Shown piece after piece: positions 1-9,534 of a DNA stretch of 64,000 nt. Numbering within the stretch: the first letter of the stretch is position 1; each line of letters begins with the position of its first letter. Location: positions 83,997,501 through 84,061,500 of the forward strand of contig CM032229.1 in the NCBI GenBank assembly GCA_019009955.1, read 5' to 3'. Source of the DNA: Riptortus pedestris (Eukaryota; Arthropoda; Insecta; Hemiptera; Alydidae). Both the position numbers and the translations under genes were made by a program. The notes beneath the pieces are model-generated. The model searched no databases and was not told where the DNA came from. It was given only the letters and a program-made list of their open reading frames with translations.

Positions 1-520
1 CGATAAAAATAAATATAACAAAAGTTACTCTAAACAACAAAATAAACACCTTCAGATATGTGCGTGGTTGCCGAAAACGAAAAGCATCTATTTACAATGC
101 CTCGCATAAAATAAATAAAAATTTAGATAGCTCATAATTATGGACGAGTTAATCCTAATTCGCATGCTTAGAGTGCCTAGAGAGCTAAACGGTTCTGTCA
201 TTAAAGCCCAATAAAATTGTTGTCTCTCGCTATAGGTTTTATCATATATCTCATTTACACTTCGGTATATTACAAAAGTGTATAAAACAAAAATTACAAT
301 AAATAACAAAGTAAACAACTTTTGTTTTTTCCATCATTGCCGAAAAACCAATAGAAAGCGAAATATATCAATGTTTCAGGCCTCCCCTATAATTCCCACA
401 TCTGTTTGTCTCTGAGAATATAACCTACAGTCTAAGACGGGTTAGTTGTAAAATAGGTACCAAGTTTCATAAAATTCGGCTCAGTAGTTTAGGCGTTAAA
501 AGGCAACAAACAAACATACT
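1..520 (-). mobile_element. Helitron (non-autonomous) fragment, truncated by window edge
   Basis: This stretch, read on the minus strand, matches the body of the Helitron at 16370-17863. It shares the tgtttgtttgtt / ccttttaacgcctaaac / gccgaattttatgaaact leader (plus positions 440-515), the 'ggaggcctgaaa' block near 380 and the repeated 'caaaagttgttta..tttgttattta' motif. At least one and a half of the ~298 bp internal units are present. The 3' hairpin and CTAG end lie outside the window, and the 5' boundary near 515-530 is not sharp. The open reading frame at 88-318 is incidental and does not resemble a transposase. Confidence 0.7.
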
Positions 521-2090
521 CCAAAGCCATAAATTGCAGATATCGTTTTAATGGCACGTGAACCGAAAATGTATCGTGAAATTTCCAGAAAAAATCAATG
601 TACAGAAAGAGGTTACAATTTATATATATTACCCCTTTTACGTGCATAGTTACCAAAAATTCATGTATCAAGTAACACTAAGTAGATAGTATTGGCATTG
701 ACAGGCACATTGTGAATAGTCGGTGAACCCATTCACCAATCAAACATGCTTGACCTTAAATTCATTAGTTCAAAGTGCGGTAAGGCTAAATCTTCTCAAG
801 TATAAAATATGAACTCAGGAATTTATTAAATCATATTACGTGTGTAAGGCAATGAATTCCCTCACTGTTTTTGGCTTTAAGGTTATTTCCCTTTAATGAA
901 AAAGAAAATCCATCTTGATTCCTAAGGAAATATTGCAAACAATAAATCAAGAAAAGACCTACTTCGTACTATTCTTCGCAATTTAAAATCAGAACAATAT
1001 TTCTCATCCCTGTTTCCTTCTGAATTATGAGGGGAGAAAAATGCCTCTTTTATGTAAGCACAGATTTTTCTTCACTCGAAAATTCTAAAACTAATTATAA
1101 ATTCTGAAAAGTTGCAATATTATAGATAACGTCAAAAAGACGGCATCACTTATAAGTATTTATGAAATTCGTATAATATGAGAAAAATTATGAGGTGACT
1201 TTTATCATAGCTGAACTAAATTAAATATTAATAAATAACAGTTTAATTTTAGATTATTATACAATAAAGAGAATTAATTTAATCAACCTTAGCCACTAAA
1301 TTATTTAGGTTCATGGAATTTCGTCTCAGTTATTAATATTATTTCGTATATTTTTCACAATTAGTTTGCCACGTAGAAGTAGATAGCCTACATTCTATCT
1401 ATGTTCCACGTAGAGAGAGTTTTATTACGTTCGTAGATTTTGATCAAGCCGATATTTGTAGCTGATATGAGTAAACTACCTAGGGTTTCTTACATCAAGG
1501 TCAGTCACGTAATAAGCATATAACAGTGAAACTTGCATATTATCGGCGCTCTATTTCTCCTGGAAGTAGTCTTGTATTATATAGACCCAAAACAATTTTT
1601 TATTGCTTTAACAATTTACATTCCAGCCAATTAACTTCCAGAAAACTGTCTTTTTGTATTAGATAATAATAATTTGAACTCAAAATATAGACATAAATGT
1701 AGGAAATAATTCTGTGAAAATGCAGAATGCTATGGAAAACCACGGTGGGCCATTGTGAACGTATTACTGTTCTTTACCTTTTCATTAGAAATCTCCAAAA
1801 AGGAAACAACACCGGGTGTGGCCAGTAGATAAGACCACAATTGGGGGCCAGTCCTGGTTGAGAGGAGAAGCATCCTCCCCCGTTTTCTCTCGTATTCTTT
1901 TAATTGGCACAGTAAGAGAGCAATGAAGTTATGACCTAGAAAGAAATATAATTGGAAATATATGAAAATACAGCACAATCCCAGTCAGCCAAGTGACTTC
2001 TTGAGGGATTTGGCTGTTTTTCAAAAGTCTTTGTCAGCCTCTGGTGCGAGAAATACGAACTTGCAAGTATTTCCTATAATTCTAAAAAAG
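521..2090. other. Gene-free AT-rich DNA
   Basis: No coding region, RNA gene or recognisable repeat is supported here. The short reading frames, such as 489-671 and 1730-1978 on the minus strand, have no recognisable motif and ordinary AT-rich composition. Confidence 0.5.
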
Positions 2091-2300
2091 CTCCTTCCCC
2101 GCAGCTGCGTAAACTAAGCAGATTTTCGACATTCTGGGATGACGCAGTAGTGATCTCATCTAACCATATATTCTGACTTGAGTTAGAGTCATAAGCAAGT
2201 ATCTAGCTTGAATTAACATTGTACAATTTGCAATACGATTGGTCCTTTGCAATTTTTCGACTTGGCTGGTAAAATTTTGAACAATCTAATTGGAACTATT
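2091..2300 (+). mobile_element. Helentron-like copy L, decayed 5' part
   Basis: The block 'gcagctgcgtaaactaagca' (2101-2120) followed by 'gattttcgac' is a mutated version of the 5' end seen intact at 58173. Further on, 'tttgcaatacgattggtcc' and 'tttttcgac' (about 2226-2262) match the internal body 'gcaatacgat...tttttcgat' of other copies. The 3' hairpin end is not recognisable. Confidence 0.55.
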
Positions 2301-2690
2301 GGCCACAGTCCCTGCAAAATTTACCTTGATAGCTTAGTAGTGGAACATTAACATACGTCATTTGAGGAAATCAGTTTACAGTAAATCTTATAATCGATAT
2401 AAAAATGTTTTATAGGGAAGCTGGGATTGTAGAGGAAAACAGGTCTACTGTGTACATCCAGACAAAATTAAAATGTCTACATAACTAGTTACTCATTTAT
2501 TTATTTAATTACTCTTTCATATCGGAGAGTATAACTTCGTCCGTAACACCAAGAAGTAAGTAAAATAATAGGTACAATAAAATATTTACTATAATACTCA
2601 AGCCTACTTACAACCCAGTACAAATATTTTAGTTCTATTCAGTTATTTTTTATTAAAAAATTGTATTTACATTTTTTCTAAAATTCACCG
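2301..2690. repeat. Unannotated DNA with a short dispersed repeat
   Basis: The sequence near 2432-2466 (gtagaggaaaacaggtctac, then tgtgtacat) recurs near 14973-15008 with a few substitutions (gtagagggaaacaggcctac, then tgtgtacat). It marks a dispersed repeat of unknown type. Nothing else is recognisable. Confidence 0.35.
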
Positions 2691-2950
2691 ATAAAAATGC
2701 GAAACACTATTTTTATTGAACAGAGAGGAGAAGGGGTTATTTCAAAATATCTCCGTTATTGTCAGTTTTATCAAGTAATTTTATATGAACCACCAATTTT
2801 TATAAAAATTTAATTTTCTGTAACTATTGTTTTACTAATGTTTTCCCTAACTCAAATATTACCCCGAATAATACGTATTTATTTTTGTTTCAGCATTCAG
2901 TAAATCCTCACTTCTACACAACCAATTTGCACTTAGGTTATCATTTTAAT
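2691..2950 (-). mobile_element. Helentron-like body fragment, decayed
   Basis: In minus orientation the block order 'gagaaggggttatttcaaaa', 'tatctccgttatt', 'ctcaaatatta' and 'cattcagtaaatcctcac' matches the body of copy B (12500-12720) with heavy divergence. Neither terminus is visible. Confidence 0.45.
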
Positions 2951-4070
2951 AAATGTTTACGTAGGCTTATTATTATGGGCGAAATAGAGAACAGATGGTG
3001 AGGAAGACGGGACCACCTGTTTTTCATTCAGCACGTGTCAAATTAAATAATTTATGCAGTTCCTGTATGACGCATTTTTTCTCTATGAATTGTTATCCAA
3101 AGAAAAACACGTTGTAACGAGGAATCTTAAATTTTAGAAATATTTGGCCAAACTCAAGAAACGGTGGAAGGTTTTTTTTTTTTAATTTTTTATCAGATTT
3201 CGTTGGAGCATGAAGAATCCCATGGCTTGAAATTGACAAGGGAACCTTTCATTAAATAATTAGAATCCTGTTCTCCGCAGAACCCTCTAGGTGAAAAACT
3301 AATTTCCTTAATCTCAAAGTTGGAATATCAGACGATTCGTTTAATTAGTCTGGAAGGATTTCTCGTTCGACAGATTCCCGTTAATTCTGTATTAGCAGGC
3401 CATCTCTTAAAGTGTGGAAAACTTGGATTAATTACTTTGACGGGCCGAGGTAACTTGGAGGGTCTCGAGTGGCTCAAGATGTTTCACGCTCCAGCTGTCA
3501 AAGGGAGCAAATAGGCTAATTTAGGTTCTCATAACACCAAGCCGTGATTAACGTGATGAATACTTGTTGATGATGTCTTGACTCGGCGGTAATGATAGTA
3601 CCCAATACTGGCTTTTACATCTTAATGAAGAGTACAAACAAGGTTAATCTAATAAATCAAGCTTGCACAATCCATTGTGAATCTTTTTGTGTCTCCTCAA
3701 AGGATGTGTTTCAGTCATGTTTCATTTTGTTCCGACACGTTCTGTACCTAGCTGGATTGAATTTAGCGTTTCTGAACCATTGTATGATCGCTATTTTAAC
3801 CATTTTATAACACATTAAACAATTCTATATTATAGAAATTGACCATTTATAATATATTACAAAGTGCTACTGTTTCTTTTAATCATAAGATAGTCTAGAG
3901 TAACTGGTATCTTTCTTAATTGCACATATGTATATATACATAGGAAAATTTAATGTTTTTCTCTTTTACGAAAATGAATTTTTCTCATTGACGCATTGCC
4001 AATTCAGTAACAGAGATCCTACTTTAGGCTGTTTAATACTTTTGGCAACGCTTTTATTACTAACTAAAAG
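2951..4070. other. Gene-free DNA
   Basis: No supported gene. The frames at 3320-3514 and 3592-3810 have no family motif and no plausible splice context. A few T and A homopolymers are present (3173-3183). Confidence 0.45.
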
Positions 4071-4493
4071 TCCGTCACGCAGGGGCTGCGTAAACTAAGC
4101 AGATTTCCCACGTAGAGTTATACAATAGAGAAATCTCCAAACGAGAGCCGATCAGTTACGGCAAAGGGCCGAACTAGCTTTTGGCGGGAAACTCAGTCGT
4201 CCGTTACGGCCCAAATTTAATAAAAATGCAAATACTCAAGATAGAGAAGAAATGTATAGAACAATATTTATAGTAAATTTAATTTACAATAAAATTTGCT
4301 CTATACAATTTTTTGATCCGACGTATGGTAACGGAGATATTTCGATTTTCAAAAACCCCCCTTCAACACCCCCCTTCCCACTGGTCCGATTTCAGCCATT
4401 AACGAACTTGATCTGCCTTTTTGCAAAAAACTTTTAAATATCGAGTTTGGTAACGGTCAAACAAAAATTGCGACTGCTATAGCGTTAACAGAC

Positions 4494-4560
4494 AAATATA
4501 TATATATATATTATATCATATATCAAATATAATAATATATATATATATATATATATATTA
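4494..4560. repeat. (TA)n microsatellite, left part, in Helentron copy A
   Basis: Interrupted TA repeats form the element's internal microsatellite. The TIR transposon starts immediately after them at 4561. Confidence 0.85.
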
Positions 4561-4787
4561 GGGTGGGCAGAAAAAAAAATTATTTTTTTTTCTTAATGCT
4601 ATACCGAAAAAAACTTGTCTCTATTATGTGTTATCAAAATTCAACAAAGAAAAAAAAATATATACCTAACCCCCAGCTAGCGCAACACACTTGAAATTTT
4701 GAAATTTCACTAAAATCACAGGATTTTACAATTTTTTTTAAAGTACCCAAACATCTAGATATTGAACTGCTATAGTGAAAATCATTT
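4561..4787 (+). repeat. Left terminal inverted repeat (outer part) of the 4561-7988 transposon
   Basis: Pairs with 7763-7988 on the opposite strand at clearly better than 80 percent by eye, with small differences in the A/T runs. It continues beyond the LINE insertion at 6022-6046. Confidence 0.85.
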
Positions 4788-4951
4788 TTTTTATATATAT
4801 TTATTTGTTTATTTGCAACAACATAATTAGATATTACAAGCAAATGATATGTTAGAAAAAGTGGCTTGACTATTGTCTTGAGGTGGGAAGTCCATTGACA
4901 ATATCCACAATGGAGGGAACATTGGGTTGTTTATGGAGTTAAACTGAAACA

Positions 4952-5356
4952 CTACACGAGAAGATCTCTTGGCCACTTACGCTTCAGACGCCGTCTTGGG
5001 TTTTCTGGAATATGAGTAGATGAAAGTGATTCGACTAAAGGATTAGGATGTGCGGGAAGGAGAGAGTGGAATTTCTGATATCGGGATTTGGCGAGGGTAT
5101 GGACAAAAGGAATGTTGAGGTCATTACGGAGAGTTAAATTGGATACGTAGAATGGGGAATCTGTAATTTTGCGGAGTATTCTGGATTGGAGGGTTTGGAT
5201 TTTGTAGGAATTTGAAGGTTTGGTGGAACCCCAAAGTTCAAGTCCGTACGTCCATATTGGTCGGAGTACTGTCGTATAAATCAGTCGTTTGTTGTGTAGT
5301 GATATTTTAGATCTGTTGTCAAGCAGTCTAAGTAGAAGTCTGTACCGTCGACTCAC
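4952..5356 (-). pseudogene. Jockey-type LINE ORF2, C-terminal region
   Basis: The 134-residue open stretch contains RRYRLLLRLLDNRSKISLHN and YTTVLRPIWTYGLELWGS, the typical region after the reverse transcriptase palm in Jockey-clade elements. SRILRKITDSPFYVSN and RYQKFHSLLPAHPNPL follow. The apparent start codon lies inside the ancestral frame: translation of the upstream DNA (5357-5430) continues the LINE as LDKRLTW...LKRQEVS. It is a fragment of a retrotransposon polyprotein, not a host gene. Confidence 0.85.
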
Positions 5357-5499
5357 TTCTTGTCTTTTTAATGTGATGTGGGGTTTCCAAGTTAGTCGCT
5401 TGTCTAATGTGAGTCCTAGATACCTTATTTGTGATTTTTGAGGAATTAGTGCGTTATTGGGTGTAACTGGAGGGCAAATGGAACGTCGGAGGGTAAATG

Positions 5500-6009
5500 T
5501 TACATGGCTTGATTTTCTGCTGTTGACCTTGATCCTCCTGCGGATGCCATATTTGGGTCTGAGTTGGAGGCCAAGGTTGCAGTATCATCTGCATACGTGA
5601 GAAGGAGAGTTTCGGGATGTGATGGGATGTCGGCAGTATAGGTAAGGAATAAGAAAGGACTTAGGATGCCCCCCTGTGGTACACCTGCCAGCGGGGGGAA
5701 TAAGGATGAGACTGAGGAACCAAATGAAACTTGGAAATATCTGTCGGCAAGATACGATTTAAGGATGAGGTAGTATGTGAAAGGGAGTATATTTTTTAGT
5801 TTGAACAATAAACCTTTGTGCCACACCTTATCAAATCTTGTGATATGCCAAGGAAGACTCCACTGCAGTACTTCTTGTTTTCGAATGAGGAAGCGATGAT
5901 GTCAACTATTCTGTGGCATTGCTGGACTGTGGAGTGGGATTGTCGGAAACCAAATTGATGGGGAGGAAGTATGGGGTCAAGGAGGGGATATAGGCGTTTA
6001 AGGATGAGT
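5500..6009 (-). pseudogene. Jockey-type LINE ORF2, reverse transcriptase palm/fingers remnant
   Basis: Two overlapping frames carry the reverse transcriptase. The upstream one (to about 5840) reads LILKRLYPLLDPILPPHQFG, then VDIIASSFENKKYCSGVFL. The downstream one (5500-5826) has WHKGLLFKLKNILPFTYYLI, YLADRYFQVSFGSSVSSLF, VPQGGILSP and YADD. The YADD box is the metal-binding core of the polymerase. A frameshift close to 5825 separates them, and the sequence leaves the LINE frame near 5515. Homology to Jockey-like LINEs is recognised from motifs only. Confidence 0.85.
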
Positions 6010-6339
6010 TGAAAATCATTTATATTAGAGTTATAAAAACACAATGTGTCATTGAAAATATATATTTCTTTTAATTTTAGGTAGCGCAAACGCCTTCAAT
6101 ATAGTTAAGTGATCACTTTTCGAGTGCTAACCGGCTGTAGTGCAGTGCAGCATCTAATTTTAGAAATTTTCTAATTTTTTAGAAATATAATGTTGATGGA
6201 ACAATTACCTGTAGATAAAAAAATAAATAGGCAATTTAAATTTTCCAAATGAGTTTATTAATTACAAAATTTATCGTAAAATACAAATTGTCAATTCCCA
6301 GACTTCAACATTTTATTGTGCTTCTATTAGAATAGTCCT

Positions 6340-7487
6340 TTAAATATTTGTAAGTTTGAAATCTTGTTTGCTGGAAAAACTTGGCATTGAAGCTCTTGAT
6401 AGCAGCATTGTTCGTATGAAACCATCTCTGTTCTTGGCACCAACGAGTTTTGAAGAGGCTTCAGTTACCAATTTCACACAGCGCGCCACCGCTTGCGGGT
6501 GACACGGGAATTTATGGAAGTTCCATTCTTTTGCTGTGTTGGCAGCTGAAATCTTGGCCCACATTTCTTCGTCAGATACTCTTCGCAACAATGGTGGTGG
6601 ATAAATAGCAGTAGTAGTCCAATCAATTATTTCGTAATACTCTTTTGGTTGGAAGATGAGTTTTGGGGGTTTAAAAGTTCGGATTAGCTTTTTATTGAAA
6701 GCTACGGCCCTTGCTTTTATGATTCTTTTAAGCCCATCAACAGATTCTTCTAAGAAACATCAGGCTTTTCCTCTTCCATTGATCTTTCTTTTGAACCTAT
6801 TCTTGGTTTTGTTGCATCCTTAGAGCATGAAGGCTGCGAATGTGAAACTAATGAAATGTTAGACGATATAGCCTGATTTTTTGTTCCTTTACTTTACAGT
6901 CTTTTGGTAATTTTTTTCGACTCCTTCTTGTCTAAATTTCCAATTTTTCCTAGTCCAAGATTTCTTTGGAAATACATAAGCTTAAGTTCGAGCACTGGAA
7001 TTTTTTTATCTTTTTCACATTGACATGAAATTGATAAAGGGTACTCACAGAGTTGCGGGACCTTTTTGCAGTAGCAGGAGTATTATATTTTACATTTACA
7101 TGCAGACACATCAAAGAGTGATAAAGCCTTTTGCTTGAATTCCTCAATTTTTTGTTTGTATTTTTCTTTTTCCTTGTCACGCTTAAAGGACCTCATTAGA
7201 TTACGGTAGCTATTGTGGTATGAATTTATTAATTGCACAATTCTGTAGGGCGTCACTGTTGTTATTGATGCTTTGTCAAAGAGGGCTTTTACTTTTGGAG
7301 CGACAATATTAGATATTTGAGAGAAACAAACAGGCTCGTTACTTTCTAATGCTAGAAGGTACTGTTCGTGGAAACAGCTCCTAAGGACATCTTGGTAAGT
7401 TGGAAGCTTACTCACAGGCAACTCCCTCGGGCAGCCAAACAATGGACAATCAAAATCACTGCGAGTTATTTTCTTAGCAGCAGCCAT
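6340..7487 (-). pseudogene. Broken cysteine-rich gene of the TIR transposon, function unknown
   Basis: The likely start is the Met at 7487 (MAAAKKITRSDFDCPLFGC), not the upstream Met at 7517. The N-terminal part (to about 7086) has a CPLFGCP motif and a basic, coiled-coil-like stretch (RDKEKEKYKQKIEEFKQK), ending SACKC. A frame change then gives a Cys-rich segment (about 7080-6900: YCKKVPQL, CQCEKDKKIPVLEL, KESKKITKRL), followed by a stop. After another frame change near 6760 an open stretch of 139 codons (6340-6759) holds GLKRIIKARAVAFNKKL, EYYEIIDW, FHKFPCHPQAVARCVKLV, TEAS and KNRDGFIRTMLLSR. I remember such FPCH.QAV.RCVKLVTEAS C-termini in uncharacterized arthropod proteins. In those, a much longer middle section lies between the Cys-rich and C-terminal parts, so this copy may be internally deleted. 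That comparison is unverified memory. No DDE triad could be identified here. Confidence 0.65.
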
Positions 7488-7738
7488 CACGTACGCGAAT
7501 TTAAACTTAAACTTCACTCAATAAATTGTCAACTTAATTTGCACCGTCAACTCACAGCGACTACGCGTCTGCAGACGTAAACTGCCGAATAACAAAGAAC
7601 ATGAAATGGTAGTGCGTTATGGGTAGAGGCAGTATAAGTGGGGGAAGCCTGGAGTCGTCGCCCGAACATCCGACATCTGTACTTTCCATATCCGTTGGGC
7701 TACCTCAGATTAATGAAATTATACTTTTCCAATTATTT

Positions 7739-7988
7739 ATTGTATTTTTAAAACTCTACTGTAAAGGGCTATCACTATAGCAGCCCAATATGAAACTCTT
7801 AAGATGCTTTAAAAATAATTACAAAAACTTATGATTTTAGTGAAATTTCGAAATTTCAAGTGTGTTGCGCTAGCTGGGGGTTAGGTATATATTTTTTTTC
7901 ATTGTTGCATTTTGATAACACATAATAGAGACAAGTTTTTTTCGGTATAGAATTAAGAAAAAAAATAAATTTTTTTTTCGGCCTACCC
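7739..7988 (-). repeat. Right terminal inverted repeat of the 4561-7988 transposon
   Basis: Reverse complement of 4561-4787 joined to 6022-6046. It is uninterrupted, so it acts as an internal reference for the pre-insertion state of the left repeat. Confidence 0.85.
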
Positions 7989-7989
7989 G

Positions 7990-7990
7990 A

Positions 7991-8049
<59 letters not shown>

Positions 8050-8067
8050 TGTATATATATATATATA
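7990..8067. repeat. (TA)n(TG)n(TA)n microsatellite inside Helentron copy A
   Basis: A short TA tract, a long GT tract (about 8002-8048) and TA again separate the two DNA transposons nested in copy A. The TA at 8066-8067 is the left target site of the Tc1-type element. Confidence 0.9.
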
Positions 8068-8685
8068 CACTCAACCGTAAAAAAAAACCGGACACTTCAT
8101 TTTTGTCGTATTAAAAGCTAATTTTCAGCAATTTTCTTTATGTGGGTATTCTAGTTATTACAGAGAATTTTGAGTCTAAGTCCATTGAACTAATCCCTTC
8201 AGGATTAGTAAAAAATAAGATAAAACTCAGATTAGATTTATTTGTCGTGAAGTTGATCTATTCTAAACTGTAAGTAGTTTTTTCGCACATTTAAACATCT
8301 TTAATTATTAACCAAGCATTTTCTTTAATTAATGTTTTATTTTTATTTCGGTCCAGAATAATGGGTCTTTCAAACTTGGTTGGAAGACCGGAGCTTACGT
8401 TACATTGCCGAAACGCTTGGGGTAGCGAAGTCTACCATTCACTGTAATAAAAATGAAGAATAATTTTTTTTTTTTAAATGTGTTAATTTATCTTTTTCTT
8501 TTTTTTTATTTTGTATTTTTTTGTAAATAATCAATAAAAACTATTCACTTTTGGCAGATTTTGTTTAAATATCCTATAGATTAACCAATTATTTTAATTA
8601 AAAAGATTAATATACATATATATTAAGTATTTAACAAAATTATAAGACTAAATCTAAGTGTCCGGTTTTTTTTTGCGGTTGAGTT
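8068..8685 (+). mobile_element. Tc1/mariner-type element, deleted, with TA target duplication
   Basis: The inverted ends are ACTCAACCGTAAAAAAAAAC then CGGACACTT on the left (8069-8097) and the reverse complement of ACTCAACCGC(A)9CCGGACACTT on the right (8656-8684). They differ at one position over 29 bp. TA flanks both sides (8066-8067; 8686-8687), the hallmark of Tc1/mariner insertion. The 618 bp length is well below a full Tc1 element, so most of the transposase is deleted. A fragment of its DNA-binding domain survives at 8386-8463. Confidence 0.88.
8386..8463 (+). pseudogene. Tc1-type transposase, helix-turn-helix remnant
   Basis: In frame from 8386 the sequence reads DRSLRYIAETLGVAKSTIHC followed by NKNEE and a stop at 8461-8463. 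The IAETLGVAKSTIH stretch is a textbook N-terminal helix-turn-helix of Tc1/mariner transposases, which bind the inverted ends. The frame is not open upstream and the catalytic DDE domain is absent, so this is a relic of about 25 residues. Its position between Tc1-like ends supports the assignment. Confidence 0.75.
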
Positions 8686-8800
8686 TATATATATATATAA
8701 AATTTTGAACGGACCTCATTTTCTTCATCTCCTGGTTTGGATCGATGGACATTTGAAGAAAATTTTCGAAAATCGCGTCATGATTACGACCTCAATAGCT

Positions 8801-8820
8801 GATTTCCCTTAAGGGAAATC
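8801..8820. repeat. Perfect 20 bp palindrome at the Helentron 3' end
   Basis: gatttcccttaagggaaatc equals its own reverse complement. It lies two bases before the terminal CTAA and could form the 3' stem-loop of a rolling-circle element. The same palindrome occurs in copies B, C and D and, with one change, in I and J. Confidence 0.85.
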
Positions 8821-8826
8821 TGCTAA

Positions 8827-9534
8827 AAATGACATAACAATTTCAATTATTTGCAAATAAATATATAATTTCGATTTAGTAACCTCTGGCTTCCCTCTCT
8901 AAGGGCCAACCTCGGCTCTTTATCACGAGAGATGAAATCAGCTTATCGCTGTTGTCTCAGGACCCCATGTGCTCCTAAATCTTGGTCTTTGGTTCTGTCG
9001 CAGGTACCTTCTGTTGTTACGTGAGAATCCCCTACCCTTGGCGTTACAATCCGTCTCTGGAGCATTTATTATCCCGAAGTTCAGATCTTACTTCTCCAGC
9101 TTCTCCATTACGGAGGAATTGTTGAGATATCCCTCATTTCCCCGTTCTCTCACCCTTCAATGCCGTTTCTCCAAGGGATAAGTGCTCCAGAGTGGAGGCT
9201 GATTTATTTTCTTATATATGTATATGACCTAGTGTATTTTCTGCCCTTCACTTATCTTAGCTCACCAGTGCCTATTATTTTATTTCATGACTTGGGCTTG
9301 TTTTTATACTAATAGCCAAAAAACGTTTGTCCGTAGCCATGAATGGAAGAGTGCAGCAGAAATAGAGTAGTGCTTAATTGAGTGGCAGTTCATTCATTAG
9401 GGGCGATATACCATGGCAGAACATTATTACTCGTCTAAAGAAAGAACAAGTATTCAAAACTATTGTTTCTACGCCAAATCAATTCTGTGTTAGTAATAAA
9501 TAACATTAATAAAGGTCATCCGTTTTGAGCATTT
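8827..9534. other. Unassigned, relatively GC-rich DNA
   Basis: Part of this stretch (about 8890-9200) is less AT-rich than its surroundings. The 70-codon frame at 8969-9181 has no motif I recognise. It could be a decayed element or an unrecognised exon. Confidence 0.3.

Larger units (their letters stand above)
4788..6009 (-). mobile_element. Jockey-type LINE, 5'-truncated, inserted in the left TIR
   Basis: The minus strand encodes the C-terminal two thirds of a non-LTR reverse transcriptase. In order these are PPHQFGFRQSHSTVQQ (about 5939-5986), KVWHKGLLFKL (near 5820), GVPQGGILSPF (near 5660-5690), the catalytic TYADDT (near 5590-5606), YLGLTLDKRLTW (about 5390-5425) and a C-terminal tail ending in RRRLKRKWPRDLL (4952-5356). 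At least two frame changes (near 5820 and 5500) and the missing 5' half show it is dead. The 3' end is an A-rich tail (plus-strand T run, 4788-4790, then an AT tract). A perfect 12 bp target duplication, TGAAAATCATTT, flanks it at 4776-4787 and 6010-6021, as expected for target-primed insertion. Confidence 0.9.
4561..7988 (-). mobile_element. DNA transposon with ~250 bp terminal inverted repeats, superfamily unassigned
   Basis: The ends are GGGTGGGC (4561) and GCCTACCC (ending 7988). The left inverted repeat is 4561-4787 plus 6022 to about 6046, because a LINE splits it. The right one is about 7739-7988. Shared landmarks in inverse orientation are 'acctaacccccagctagcgc' (about 4664-4683; 7864-7883), 'aaatttcactaaaatca' and 'tatagtga' (4771-4778; 7772-7779). 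Removing the LINE leaves about 2.2 kb. The element lies in a (TA)n tract, so the target duplication cannot be read with certainty. The only gene remnant is the minus-strand pseudogene 6340-7487. No known superfamily signature, such as a TTAA or Tc1-type end, could be assigned. Confidence 0.85.
4071..8826 (+). mobile_element. Helentron-like copy A, interrupted by nested transposons
   Basis: The 5' end is at 4071 (TCCGTCACGCAGGGGCTGCG), followed by the sub-terminal 'aagcagatttccc'. The body runs to 'gttaacagacaaatatata' (about 4480-4500). The 3' end is at 8686-8826. There the conserved 'gaacggacctcatttt...' block leads to a 20 bp perfect palindrome (gatttcccttaagggaaatc, 8801-8820) and the terminal tgCTAA. 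Between the halves, inside the (TA)n tract, sit a TIR transposon (4561-7988) and a Tc1/mariner-type element (8068-8685). Without the insertions the element would be about 0.65-0.7 kb, like copies C and I. TC...CTRR ends with a 3' hairpin fit Helitron-type elements. The inverted sub-terminal repeats (aagcagatttccc / gggaaatctgctaa) and the internal microsatellite fit the non-autonomous Helentron (DINE-1/HINE-like) plan. The class name is inference. Confidence 0.75.

Noticed and set aside
6950..7180. 76-codon minus-strand frame
   Set aside because: Out-of-frame shadow of the transposon pseudogene. The meaningful frames around it are the Cys-rich one and the N-terminal one ending near 7086.
7856..8095. 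His/Thr-repeat frames in the TG tract
   Set aside because: Microsatellite translation between two transposons.
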